From positions 1 to 12,628 of the forward strand of contig CALXSZ010000139.1 in assembly GCA_944391275.1 (NCBI GenBank): a stretch of 12,628 nt of DNA, in the 5' to 3' direction. A program made the translations under genes and the position numbers. Source of the DNA: an uncultured Syntrophomonadaceae bacterium (lineage in GTDB: Bacteria > Bacillota > Syntrophomonadia > Syntrophomonadales > Syntrophomonadaceae). The notes beneath the pieces are model-generated. The model ran no database searches, was not told the DNA's origin, and was given only the letters and a program-made list of their open reading frames with translations. Shown here in pieces: positions 1 to 5,815 of this stretch (position 1 is the first letter of the stretch; every line of letters begins with the position of its first letter).

Positions 1-503
1 GGAGAATCGTTCCGTTCATAAATGGCTCGAATGGCAACGCCTTGGTCTTGAAGTACTTGGATCAGTAGACGATAGAGGAGCCCTTTGATCCGATCAATCC
101 CCATACATAAGACCTCGCTGACGAGAATATCATTGAATTTATCCACTGTCCAACCGGGGAAAAAATCGGCTTCTCCAAAGATCAAGCGGCAGCAGGAAAA
201 ATCTTCTCCCATAACGGTTCGACGATAATCAATTGCATGACGAATTCGGCGTTCAAAAAATGCTTCATCGAAGCGGTCGTTGGTATTTTGAGAAATGATG
301 CGGACTCGAATTTTCGAGTGATCATTGATAAAACCGGTTCCCATCCAGCGGTTCTTTGGGGATTGAACGTCTACAAGATCGCCGTTTATATACGTTCCTT
401 CCTGATGGGTTATTTCATCGGCAAATACCCAGGAGTGTCCGCGACGCAGCATCCTCTCGGCTTTTTCAGTAATAAAAATTTTCGCGTAAGGTCTTTCTTT
501 CAT
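1..503 (-). CDS. Class I SAM-dependent rRNA methyltransferase, RlmI-like (N-terminal part)
   Basis: The reverse strand from ATG 503-501 is open to the left edge (167 codons), so only the N-terminal part is present. The start follows AGGGG with a 5-6 nt gap. Residues 1-75 look like the PUA domain of the RlmI/RlmK-type family: RRGHSWVFADEI near residues 21-32, GDLVDV near 41-46 and MGTGFINDHSKIRVRIIS near 54-71. The linker motif RLIFGEADFFPGWTVDKF follows, and the visible end reads AIYERND, which in this family lies just ahead of the catalytic methyltransferase domain. The family makes 5-methylcytosine in 23S rRNA (E. coli RlmI, m5C1962) using S-adenosylmethionine. SAM-binding motifs and catalytic cysteines lie outside the window, so the exact target is inferred from the family. 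A sigma-A promoter sits directly upstream. Confidence 0.88.
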   Translation of the reverse strand, partial: MKERPYAKIFITEKAERMLRRGHSWVFADEITHQEGTYINGDLVDVQSPKNRWMGTGFINDHSKIRVRIISQNTNDRFDEAFFERRIRHAIDYRRTVMGEDFSCCRLIFGEADFFPGWTVDKFNDILVSEVLCMGIDRIKGLLYRLLIQVLQDQGVAIRAIYERNDS

Positions 504-528
504 ACTAACCCCTATTCTTTTTTCAACG

Positions 529-557
529 AGTATAGCATCTTGAGAAAAAGGTGTAAA
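529..557 (-). promoter_or_regulatory. Sigma-A promoter of the RlmI-like gene
   Basis: Read on the minus strand, -35 TTTACA (557-552) and -10 TATACT (534-529) are separated by exactly 17 nt. Each hexamer differs from consensus at one position. Predicted transcription start is near 522, leaving a leader of about 20 nt before ATG 503. Confidence 0.7.
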
Positions 558-623
558 GGACCCGGAAGAAAGATAAAAAATTTGTTCTCGATGAAGGAAA
601 TTTAACAAAAAACCAAGAGAACA

Positions 624-632
624 TGGTAGGAT
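624..632 (+). promoter_or_regulatory. Possible extended -10 promoter element
   Basis: TGGTAGGAT fits a TGn extended -10, but no good -35 lies at 16-18 nt. The element directly abuts an inverted repeat, TGTTCTC (583-589) and GAGAACA (617-623), whose right arm would sit in the promoter spacer and could be an operator half-site. The rest of the 504-695 gap holds nothing else I can support. Functional assignment is a guess. Confidence 0.25.
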
Positions 633-695
633 ATACATGAGTCTGCCGGAGTAAAGGAACGCTTGTGTGAAAGGGAGCGACAGAAGGAGTTCATT

Positions 696-1346
696 ATGGC
701 GTATGAAAAATTATATAATGAAATTTATGCGATGGTGGTTTTAAAATATTTTTGGAAGGAATACCAACCGGGGTTTGTGAAAGGAGAAAGCCCGGATTGG
801 AAGAATCCCAAAATGAATTTCGGGTTGGAAGTTAGCCAGGCGTTATTGCCTTATGACGGGCAATCTGAAAGTTTTTTGGAACACTATTTGGGACGATTAA
901 AAGAAGATATCCCGGAAAGCGCGCTGGAAAAATATAAAGGAAAACTTTATTTCTATAACGGGCGTCTTTGGGCGTTGATAAATGATGAAGAGAATCAGAT
1001 TCCTTATCAGGAAAAAGTGAAGATTCGCTTTGAACGCAAATTGGAAAAACTCAATAGCCATTATACGCATTATACGTGTAACGCTTTATATCTATACGCG
1101 CATGCTGAGCCGGAAAAACGAGATGAAATTGAGGCTATCATGCGGGCGATGCAGGAAAAACAGGCTCTCAAAAGATATCAATTTCAGAAAATTTTTTTAG
1201 ATTGTAAATCCTGCGTGTATCTTTTGAACTTTCAGGAATCGGTGCTGCAAGAAATCTTCATACCCAAAAAAGCGCAAATCTTTTTGGAAATGGAAACTGA
1301 AACCCTGCGGCATCAATTTCAGTGGGAGACGGGGACGCTTTTTTAA
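696..1346 (+). CDS. Hypothetical protein, possible PD-(D/E)XK-like N-terminal motif
   Basis: 216 residues from ATG 696, chosen because AAGGAG (684-689) lies 6 nt upstream; the frame is open further upstream, but the extra residues are poorly supported. The protein is soluble, rich in Lys/Glu/Tyr, with no signal peptide or membrane segment. Residues 23-50 carry YQPGFVKGESPDW followed by GLEVSQAL. The spacing of PD (33-34) and E45 in a predicted strand resembles the core of PD-(D/E)XK nucleases in the degenerate PD...EV form, and I recall hypothetical proteins of clostridia with a similar ESPDW...GLEVTRA stretch. A second conserved-looking piece, KLYFYNGRLWAL, lies near residues 92-105, and the C-terminal half is mostly helical and charged. 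It stands alone between two minus-strand genes. Function is unknown and the nuclease idea is inference; no catalytic lysine is evident right after the Glu. Confidence 0.72.
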   Translation: MAYEKLYNEIYAMVVLKYFWKEYQPGFVKGESPDWKNPKMNFGLEVSQALLPYDGQSESFLEHYLGRLKEDIPESALEKYKGKLYFYNGRLWALINDEENQIPYQEKVKIRFERKLEKLNSHYTHYTCNALYLYAHAEPEKRDEIEAIMRAMQEKQALKRYQFQKIFLDCKSCVYLLNFQESVLQEIFIPKKAQIFLEMETETLRHQFQWETGTLF

Positions 1347-1379
1347 AAAAAGGCCAAAGCTTATAGGCAAGAAACGTCC

Positions 1380-2072
1380 TTAAATAGGCTTGACTTCAAC
1401 CACGGTTAAGATCTTCTCCTGAACCCGAAAGCGGATTTCCCAATGGGCAAAAATAAAGCCGTAAATGCGCGCAGCGTCCTGTTGGTAAGAAGGACGAGGG
1501 TCTTGTTCCAACACTTCCAGCAAAGCGCAATGCTGTTCCGGAGGGAGTAGATTTAACAGGTGCTCCGGGAAAATTACTTTCAAAGCGTAATCTTGTGTGG
1601 CTTCAGCAAATCCCCCAACAGCATCCGGATGGTTATCCGTAAAAGGCAAGAACGGTTTGACGTCCAAAATGGGGGTACGGTCCATTAAATCTGCACCGGA
1701 TACATATAAAATCGGGCCGGAACGCTTTGAAAAAACAATTTTTTCTAAACGAACGGAAGACAACCCGAGCGCGTTGGGTCGAAAGGGCGAACGGGTGGCA
1801 AAAACGCCCATGCGACGGTTGCCCCCTAAACGAGGCGGACGGACGGTAGGGGACCATGTGGAGCGATCGCATGCAGAAAAATGCCAAATCAGCCATAAAT
1901 GGGAGAAACCTTCCAAACCGCGGACGGCTTCAGGATTCCGATACGCGGGTTCAAAGATAATTTGGGCTGAAAGCGCCGGCGCTAACCCGCTTTGCCGTGG
2001 GATTCCGAACTTTGTAGGAAAATCGCTGTGGATGCGGGCAATCACTTTCAAGGGAAAAGGAATTTGTTCCAT
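1380..2072 (-). CDS. trmO: tRNA (N6-threonylcarbamoyladenosine(37)-N6)-methyltransferase TrmO
   Basis: 230 residues; E. coli TrmO is about 235. TrmO uses SAM to methylate t6A at position 37 of ANN-decoding tRNAs (m6t6A), tuning codon-anticodon pairing. Family motifs: IARIHSDFPTKFGIPRQ at 11-27, the central RGLEGFSHLWLIWHF at 51-65, GVFATRSPFRPNALGLS at 89-105 (the beta-barrel SAM-binding core), and GADLMDRTPILDVKPF at 126-141. The C-terminal extension typical of the YaeB group is present. An ATG at 2093-2091 adds seven residues but has no ribosome binding site; AAGGAG encoded inside that extension sits 9 nt before ATG 2072-2070, so the latter is preferred. The gene is transcribed divergently from the queuosine-precursor transporter. 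Confidence 0.93.
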   Translation of the reverse strand: MEQIPFPLKVIARIHSDFPTKFGIPRQSGLAPALSAQIIFEPAYRNPEAVRGLEGFSHLWLIWHFSACDRSTWSPTVRPPRLGGNRRMGVFATRSPFRPNALGLSSVRLEKIVFSKRSGPILYVSGADLMDRTPILDVKPFLPFTDNHPDAVGGFAEATQDYALKVIFPEHLLNLLPPEQHCALLEVLEQDPRPSYQQDAARIYGFIFAHWEIRFRVQEKILTVVEVKPI

Positions 2073-2129
2073 GAAAATTTTCTCCTTTTTCATAGCAGGC
2101 TAAACGGTTATCGATAAATCATCATCTTT

Positions 2130-2138
2130 ATTATATCA
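2130..2138 (-). promoter_or_regulatory. Extended -10 promoter of trmO
   Basis: On the minus strand TGATATAAT (2138-2130) is a perfect TGnTATAAT extended -10. No good -35 is seen, which is usual for extended -10 promoters. Predicted start is near 2123, about 50 nt before the preferred ATG. Confidence 0.5.
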
Positions 2139-2154
2139 TCTTAGCAATCTTTTT

Positions 2155-2185
2155 GGGCGTCGGAAAGGAGGGGCGAAAGGCGCTC
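2155..2185 (+). other. Possible alternative hairpins in the transporter leader
   Basis: Two GGGCG copies, 2155-2159 and 2171-2175, can each pair with the single CGCTC at 2181-2185 (one G-U pair each). The outer pairing extends to TTGGGCG/CGCTCAA (2153-2159 with 2181-2187). The pairings are mutually exclusive and lie about 20 nt before the ribosome binding site. No preQ1 riboswitch consensus is recognisable, so this may be chance. Confidence 0.25.
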
Positions 2186-2221
2186 AAGATAGAAATAAAA
2201 TTAATAAAGGAAGGATCAAAC

Positions 2222-2905
2222 ATGACGAACAAGGTAGCGGAAAACCCTTTAAAAAACCGCGAAAAATTGGACATGGCGTTGATGGTGATGACTGGGCTTA
2301 TGGTCATGATCTATATAACGTCAAATATTCTATCGGTAAAAGTGATTGAAATTGGCGGAATAAGTTTATTTGACGCAGGAACGATTACGTTTCCCATTGC
2401 TTACATGCTGGGAGACGTCTTGACCGAAATCTGGGGATTGAAAATCGCTCGAAGAGTGATCGTTCTGACGTTTCTCTGCAATATTGGAGTGATTCTGTTA
2501 ACGACGATTGGCGCCTGGCTCCCGGCCCCGGATTATATGCAAGAAACCAATCAAGCCTTTCAAGCCATTTTTACTTATGTGCCGCGTATTGTCGGCGCGT
2601 CGTTGGTGGGATTTTTATCCGGAGAACTGATCAATGCCTGGGCATTGATTAAAATTCGTCAATATACCGGTTTTAAACGTCTCTGGGTACGGACGATTGG
2701 CAGTTCCGTTTTTGGATATTTCTTTGATACCGTTCTTTTTATGGCGCTGGCTTTTGCGGGAACTGTTCCGGCTAAGGAGCTTGTTTCGATGATTTTTATT
2801 CAATATATTTTTAAAATGGGAATTGAAATTCTTTTGAGTACGCCGATGGCTTACGGGGTTATTGGATGGCTAAGAAAAGATTTAAAATCGGCTGATATAG
2901 AATAA
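2222..2905 (+). CDS. yhhQ: Queuosine precursor transporter, YhhQ family
   Basis: 227 residues, close to E. coli YhhQ (221). Members of this family (Vut_1, PF02592) import preQ0/preQ1 or queuine, feeding queuosine synthesis at tRNA position 34. The sequence shows about six hydrophobic membrane segments, the family signature FPIAYMLGDVLTEIWG at 57-72, a polar segment with GELINAW at 134-140, and SSVFGYFFDTVLF at 161-173. The start at 2222 follows AAGGAAGG (2207-2214) with a 7 nt gap; an upstream in-frame TTG at 2153 has no such signal. It is divergent from trmO and ends at a strong bidirectional terminator. Which precursor is carried cannot be told from sequence. No que biosynthesis gene is nearby, so a salvage role is plausible but unproven. 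Confidence 0.92.
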   Translation: MTNKVAENPLKNREKLDMALMVMTGLMVMIYITSNILSVKVIEIGGISLFDAGTITFPIAYMLGDVLTEIWGLKIARRVIVLTFLCNIGVILLTTIGAWLPAPDYMQETNQAFQAIFTYVPRIVGASLVGFLSGELINAWALIKIRQYTGFKRLWVRTIGSSVFGYFFDTVLFMALAFAGTVPAKELVSMIFIQYIFKMGIEILLSTPMAYGVIGWLRKDLKSADIE

Positions 2906-2917
2906 ATAAATTCATAG

Positions 2918-2966
2918 AAAATGAGGGATTTTCTCTAACTTTCTCAAGAAAAATCCCTCATTTTTT
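2918..2966. terminator. Bidirectional rho-independent terminator
   Basis: Perfect 15-bp inverted repeat: AAAATGAGGGATTTT at 2918-2932 pairs with AAAATCCCTCATTTT at 2950-2964, loop 17 nt, followed by a T run to 2966. On the minus strand the A-rich left arm supplies the T run. It therefore serves both the transporter gene and the convergent SASP gene. Confidence 0.88.
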
Positions 2967-2988
2967 ATCAAAAACTTAAAATAAATAT

Positions 2989-3189
2989 TTAAGCGTTTTT
3001 GTTCTGGTTATTTTCATAAGCTTCAACCATCTTCTTAACCATCTGGCCACCGATGCTGCCAGCCTGTTTAGAAGTCAAATCACCATTATAACCAGCTTTC
3101 AGGTCAACCCCTACTTCTTTGGCGGATTCCATTTTGAATTGATCCATTGCTTGTTTGGATTCCGGAACAACTAATTTGTTGCTTGCCAT
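2989..3189 (-). CDS. Alpha/beta-type small acid-soluble spore protein
   Basis: 66 residues. These proteins saturate dormant-spore DNA, shift it toward an A-like form, protect it from UV and heat, and are degraded at germination to supply amino acids. Family landmarks: the GPR site region KMESAKEVGVDL at 19-30, GYNGDLTSKQAGSIGG at 33-48 and QMVKKMVEAYE at 49-59, the two DNA-binding helix regions. The start has an excellent ribosome binding site, AAAAGGAGGTG (3207-3197), 7 nt ahead of ATG. A sigma-G-like promoter lies upstream. Oddities: Ser22 follows Glu21 at the position where GPR normally cuts before Ile/Phe/Val, and Ala replaces the frequent Asn in the NGSVGG-like loop. The matching protease gene, gpr, lies about 2.6 kb away. 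Confidence 0.95.
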   Translation of the reverse strand: MASNKLVVPESKQAMDQFKMESAKEVGVDLKAGYNGDLTSKQAGSIGGQMVKKMVEAYENNQNKNA

Positions 3190-3220
3190 GTTTTTTCACC
3201 TCCTTTTATGGTTACAGCAC

Positions 3221-3250
3221 TATTTTGTACTTTTTCCGTTTTACTATACA
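3221..3250 (-). promoter_or_regulatory. Sigma-G-like promoter of the SASP gene
   Basis: On the minus strand TGTATA (3250-3245) and CAAAATA (3227-3221) are spaced by 17 nt, close to the sigma-G pattern (-35 GnATA-type, -10 CATnnTA-type). Alpha/beta SASP genes are classic sigma-G targets. The predicted leader is about 25 nt. Confidence 0.65.
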
Positions 3251-3305
3251 GGTATTTATCTCCCGTACTGAGAAAAGGAAGATAAAAAGTCAAAAAATGG
3301 AGAAA

Positions 3306-3542
3306 TTATTGATTGGCTTCATGATTTTCATGCGCATGGAACGGATCCACGCCGACCGACGCATAACTAATGAGTTCGGCAAATGCCATATCATCGGCAA
3401 CTTCGTATTTATCTTCGGCCAATTCACGTTTCGCGCGAAGTTGTTTGGCGCGGAGTGTAGCCGGACGATAAGGATTATCGTTGCACTGTTCATGCGAGTG
3501 AACGGCCTGATAAGCTGTGTCTGAGGAATATTCATGATCCAT
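3306..3542 (-). CDS. Small histidine-rich hypothetical protein
   Basis: 78 residues from ATG 3542-3540, chosen because GGAGG (3555-3551) lies 8 nt upstream; an ATG eight codons earlier overlaps that site and is not used. I do not recognise the family. The protein is hydrophilic with no signal peptide or membrane segment. Histidines cluster at both ends (HSH at 15-17 and HAHENH at 69-74), with a charged helix-prone middle (LRAKQLRAKRELAEDKYEVADDMAF, about 30-54, which could form a coiled coil). The sequence is acidic at both termini. It lies upstream of and in the same direction as the SASP gene, which has its own promoter. Spore association or metal binding are guesses from location and composition. 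The overlapping ORF in another frame (3290-3535) lacks a matching ribosome binding site. Confidence 0.7.
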   Translation of the reverse strand: MDHEYSSDTAYQAVHSHEQCNDNPYRPATLRAKQLRAKRELAEDKYEVADDMAFAELISYASVGVDPFHAHENHEANQ

Positions 3543-3581
3543 AAAGCGGGCCTCCTTTCTATACATGGCTTATAAAAAAAT

Positions 3582-3617
3582 AAAATAGAAATTTTCAGCC
3601 AGGCACAATTCTATTTT
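3582..3617. repeat. Inverted repeat in the divergent control region
   Basis: AAAATAGAA (3582-3590) and TTCTATTTT (3609-3617) form a perfect 9-bp inverted repeat with an 18-nt gap that itself contains GCC-A-GGC. On the minus strand it is followed by an AT-rich T run, so it resembles a weak terminator or an operator in the leader of the small histidine-rich gene. Confidence 0.35.
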
Positions 3618-3633
3618 GCTTGAAATTTTGCTT
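3613..3633. repeat. Short direct repeat ATTTTGCTT
   Basis: ATTTTGCTT occurs at 3613-3621 and again at 3625-3633, period 12, upstream of the histidine-rich gene. Just beyond it ATTGTA (3641-3646) and TACAAT (3652-3657) form a 6-bp inverted repeat. In AT-rich DNA these may be chance; binding-site use is speculative. Confidence 0.25.
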
Positions 3634-3719
3634 TTCTATAATTGTATTTTTTACAATCCCTTGTTAAAAATGGCTAAAGAAAATGAAAAATGAGTAGAAA
3701 GGTATTAAAAAAGGAACTA

Positions 3720-3748
3720 TTGTTCTTCAAAAAGAAAGCTGCTATAAT
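3720..3748 (+). promoter_or_regulatory. Sigma-A promoter of the EIIC-like gene
   Basis: TTGTTC (3720-3725) and a perfect TATAAT (3743-3748) are separated by 17 nt. Predicted start is near 3755, giving a leader of about 40 nt that carries the ribosome binding site AGGGAGG (3779-3785). Confidence 0.72.
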
Positions 3749-3795
3749 AAACAGAATATGACAAAAAAGGAAAGCGGTAGGGAGGAAAAATTGGG

Positions 3796-4857
3796 ATGTG
3801 GGAAAAATTTCAAGCGTTTTTGCTGAAAAAAGATATTGTATTTTCCATGCGGCGCTATGGAGTAGACGCCTTAGGAGCGATGGCCCAGGGTTTATTTTGT
3901 TCCCTGTTGATTGGAACGATTTTAAAAACCCTGGGACAGCAGTTAAATCTTTTAGCATTGGTTACCATTGGCGACTATGCTGCGGCCATGGCCGGTCCTG
4001 CGATGGCACTTGCCATTGGTTATGCCCTGAAAACGCCCCCGCTGGTTCTTTTTTCGTTAGCGGCAGTTGGCTATGGGGCGAATCAAGCCGGAGGTGCAGG
4101 TGGACCTTTAGCCGTTTTCATTGTGGCCATTTTTGCGGCCGAGTTGGGAAAATTGGTTTCCAAAGAAACAAAAGTGGATATTTTGGTTACTCCAGCGGTT
4201 ACTATTTTAGTCGGCGGTTTTTTATCGGCTTGGTGGGCGCCGGGGATTGGCGCGGCAGCTTCGTCTGTTGGTGCAATCATCAAATGGGCGACCGTTCAGC
4301 AACCGTTTATCATGGGGGTAATTGTTTCGGTTGTGGTTGGAATTTGTCTGACCTTGCCCATTTCCTCCGCAGCAATCTGCGCGGCATTGTCCTTGACCGG
4401 ATTAGCGGGTGGAGCGGCCGTTGCCGGGTGCTGTGCGCAAATGGTCGGATTTGCAGTGATGTCTTTTAAGGAAAATAGCTGGGGGGGACTCGTCGCACAG
4501 GGACTGGGAACCTCGATGCTGCAAATGGGGAATATTGTTAAAAATCCCAAAATTTGGATTCCAGCTATTTTGACCTCTGCGATTACCGGCCCGATAGCGA
4601 CTTGTGTTTTCCAATTGGAAATGAACGGTGCGGCGGTTAATTCAGGAATGGGAACCTGCGGATTATGTGGACAAATTGGGATCTGGACGGGATGGATGGC
4701 CGATATCGAAGCTGGAACGAAAACGGCGGTTACGGGAATGGATTGGCTGGGAATGATCCTTATTTGTTTCATTCTTCCCGGGGCGCTTTGTTGGATATTT
4801 GGGAAATTTTGCCGAGCATTGGGTTGGATACAAGAAAATGATCTCAAATTAGAATGA
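3796..4857 (+). CDS. PTS EIIC-like transporter (PfoR-type, PTS_EIIC_2 family)
   Basis: 353 residues, a polytopic membrane protein with roughly eight to ten hydrophobic segments, very rich in Gly and Ala. Recognisable family features are RYGVDALGAMAQGLF at 20-34, the repeated LVTPAVTILVGGFLSAWWAPGIGA region near 131-155, LPISSAAICAALSLTGLAGGAAVAGCCAQMVGFA near 187-220, and MGTCGLCGQIG near 286-296. This matches PTS_EIIC_2 (PF13303), the family that includes clostridial PfoR; such proteins resemble PTS sugar permeases, but their substrates are mostly unknown. No EIIA, EIIB or sugar-metabolism gene lies beside it, so a phosphotransferase role rests on the family name alone. The start follows AGGGAGG with a 10-nt gap and there is a good sigma-A promoter. 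No clear terminator follows. Confidence 0.85.
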   Translation: MWEKFQAFLLKKDIVFSMRRYGVDALGAMAQGLFCSLLIGTILKTLGQQLNLLALVTIGDYAAAMAGPAMALAIGYALKTPPLVLFSLAAVGYGANQAGGAGGPLAVFIVAIFAAELGKLVSKETKVDILVTPAVTILVGGFLSAWWAPGIGAAASSVGAIIKWATVQQPFIMGVIVSVVVGICLTLPISSAAICAALSLTGLAGGAAVAGCCAQMVGFAVMSFKENSWGGLVAQGLGTSMLQMGNIVKNPKIWIPAILTSAITGPIATCVFQLEMNGAAVNSGMGTCGLCGQIGIWTGWMADIEAGTKTAVTGMDWLGMILICFILPGALCWIFGKFCRALGWIQENDLKLE

Positions 4858-4930
4858 TTCCACGAATGAAGCCGCGCATTTCATAAAAAACGTATCTTAT
4901 AAGAAGAAAGAAGCTCGACCGGCGGATATG

Positions 4931-4950
4931 TTTCAATTGACAACTTGAAA
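4931..4950. promoter_or_regulatory. Palindrome spanning a TTGACA box (candidate operator)
   Basis: TTTCAA (4931-4936) and TTGAAA (4945-4950) flank a perfect -35 consensus TTGACA (4937-4942). The expected -10 position (about 4960-4965, GATTGA) is poor. The arrangement suggests a repressor site over the promoter of the DUF5131 gene, but without a good -10 this is tentative. Confidence 0.3.
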
Positions 4951-5030
4951 GTGGATTGCGATTGAAATTTTTTGAGAAAGTGTTTTTACAGATCGGTACA
5001 TGGGTTATGAAAGGGGCGTGGAAACGGAAA

Positions 5031-5762
5031 ATGGTTGTATGGAATCCCTGGCACGGATGTCAGAAAAAGAGTCCGGGATGCGCCCATTGTTATGTGTACC
5101 GGCGCGATGCGCAATACGATAAAGACAGTCGCATTGTGACCCAAACCAAAAGTTTTTGCTTGCCTGTCCAGAAAAATCGGAAAGGAAGTTGGAAATTACA
5201 GGGGCCTGGTCCGATATATACCTGTATGACCTCCGATTTTTTCATTGAAGAAGCGGATGCATGGCGTAAAGAAGCCTGGAAATTTATTCAAATCCGGCAG
5301 GATCTGGAATTTTTTATTATTACGAAAAGAATTGAACGATTTTATGTCGGTTTGCCGGCGGATTGGGGAGAGGGATATGGCAATGTGACGGTTTGCGCAA
5401 CCTGTGAAAACCAAAAGATGGCGGATGAGAGAATCCCTATTCTGTTGGAAGTTCCCCTTCAGCATCGGGCGGTTATTCACGAACCTCTTTTGGAAGAAAT
5501 CAATATCTTTTCCTATTTGCTTTCAGGGAAAATTGAACAGGTGATTTGTGGAGGCGAATCGGGGGAACAAGCTAGGGTGTGTCATTATGATTGGGTTCTG
5601 GCGCTCCGGAGACAATGTCAAATCAATCGGGTTTCGTTTTCTTTTCGGCAGACGGGCGCTCGCTTTCTCAAAGACGGGAGATTATATTCTGTCCCGCGGA
5701 AATATCAAATCACTCAAGCCCAGAAGGCGCTTTTAGACGTGCATTTTGAACAAAAAAAATAG
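5031..5762 (+). CDS. DUF5131 family protein (phage Gp37/Gp68-like)
   Basis: 243 residues from ATG 5031. The N-terminus carries the family signature WNPWHGC (4-10) and PGCAHCYVYRRD (15-26): Cys10, Cys17 and Cys20 form a CX6CX2C cluster that resembles a radical-SAM-like iron-sulfur site. Further signatures are TCMTSDFF at 64-71, FFIITKR at 94-100, VCATCENQ at 121-128, IHEPLLE at 149-155, CGGESG at 173-178 and FRQTGARF at 205-212. Members occur in phages and in bacterial chromosomes; some are paired with a TcmP partner, which is not seen here. The biochemical role is unknown. The start is uncertain: ATG 5007 would add MKGAWKRK, and a TTG at 4956 more, but the family usually begins a few residues before WNPWHGC. 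No strong ribosome binding site marks any choice (AAGGGG is 14 nt before 5031). No phage genes flank it. Confidence 0.88.
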   Translation: MVVWNPWHGCQKKSPGCAHCYVYRRDAQYDKDSRIVTQTKSFCLPVQKNRKGSWKLQGPGPIYTCMTSDFFIEEADAWRKEAWKFIQIRQDLEFFIITKRIERFYVGLPADWGEGYGNVTVCATCENQKMADERIPILLEVPLQHRAVIHEPLLEEINIFSYLLSGKIEQVICGGESGEQARVCHYDWVLALRRQCQINRVSFSFRQTGARFLKDGRLYSVPRKYQITQAQKALLDVHFEQKK

Positions 5763-5800
5763 GCGGGTAAGAAACAACATTTTTCCGCCTATTTTTTCTT
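5754..5800. terminator. Bidirectional rho-independent terminator
   Basis: AAAAAATAGGCGG (5754-5766) pairs perfectly with CCGCCTATTTTTT (5785-5797), 13 bp with an 18-nt loop, with U-rich ends in both directions. It overlaps the stop codon of the DUF5131 gene and also lies 16 nt after the convergent gpr stop, so both genes can use it. Confidence 0.88.
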
Positions 5801-5815
5801 TGATGACGTATATGA

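Noticed and set aside
237..605. Plus-strand 122-residue ORF
   Set aside because: It lies opposite the RlmI-like gene, has no ribosome binding site, and its protein has no recognisable motif. The minus strand shows clear PUA-domain family similarity.
1332..1379. GGACG/CGTCC pairing with A/T runs between the unknown gene and trmO
   Set aside because: Stem of only 5-6 bp with a 38-nt loop; too weak to call a shared terminator.
1597..2103. Plus-strand 168-residue ORF
   Set aside because: Antisense shadow of trmO; composition rich in Lys/Arg/Ser/Pro without motifs or a start signal.
2141..2221. preQ1 riboswitch upstream of the transporter
   Set aside because: I looked for the class I pattern (short G/C stem followed by an A-rich tail pairing into the loop) and did not find it; only the competing GGGCG/CGCTC pairings are present.
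3255..3286. Imperfect hairpin TTTATCT/AGATAAA after the histidine-rich gene
   Set aside because: Not followed by a T run in the direction of that gene, so not a convincing terminator; it also touches the SASP promoter region.
3147..3535. Plus-strand ORF 3147-3524 and minus-strand ORF 3290-3535
   Set aside because: Both overlap the histidine-rich gene and its control sequence; neither has a placed ribosome binding site, whereas ATG 3542 has GGAGG at 8 nt.
3798..4847. Overlapping ORFs 3798-4469 (plus) and 4296-4847 (minus)
   Set aside because: Alternative frames of the EIIC-like gene; the true frame shows hydrophobic membrane segments and family motifs.
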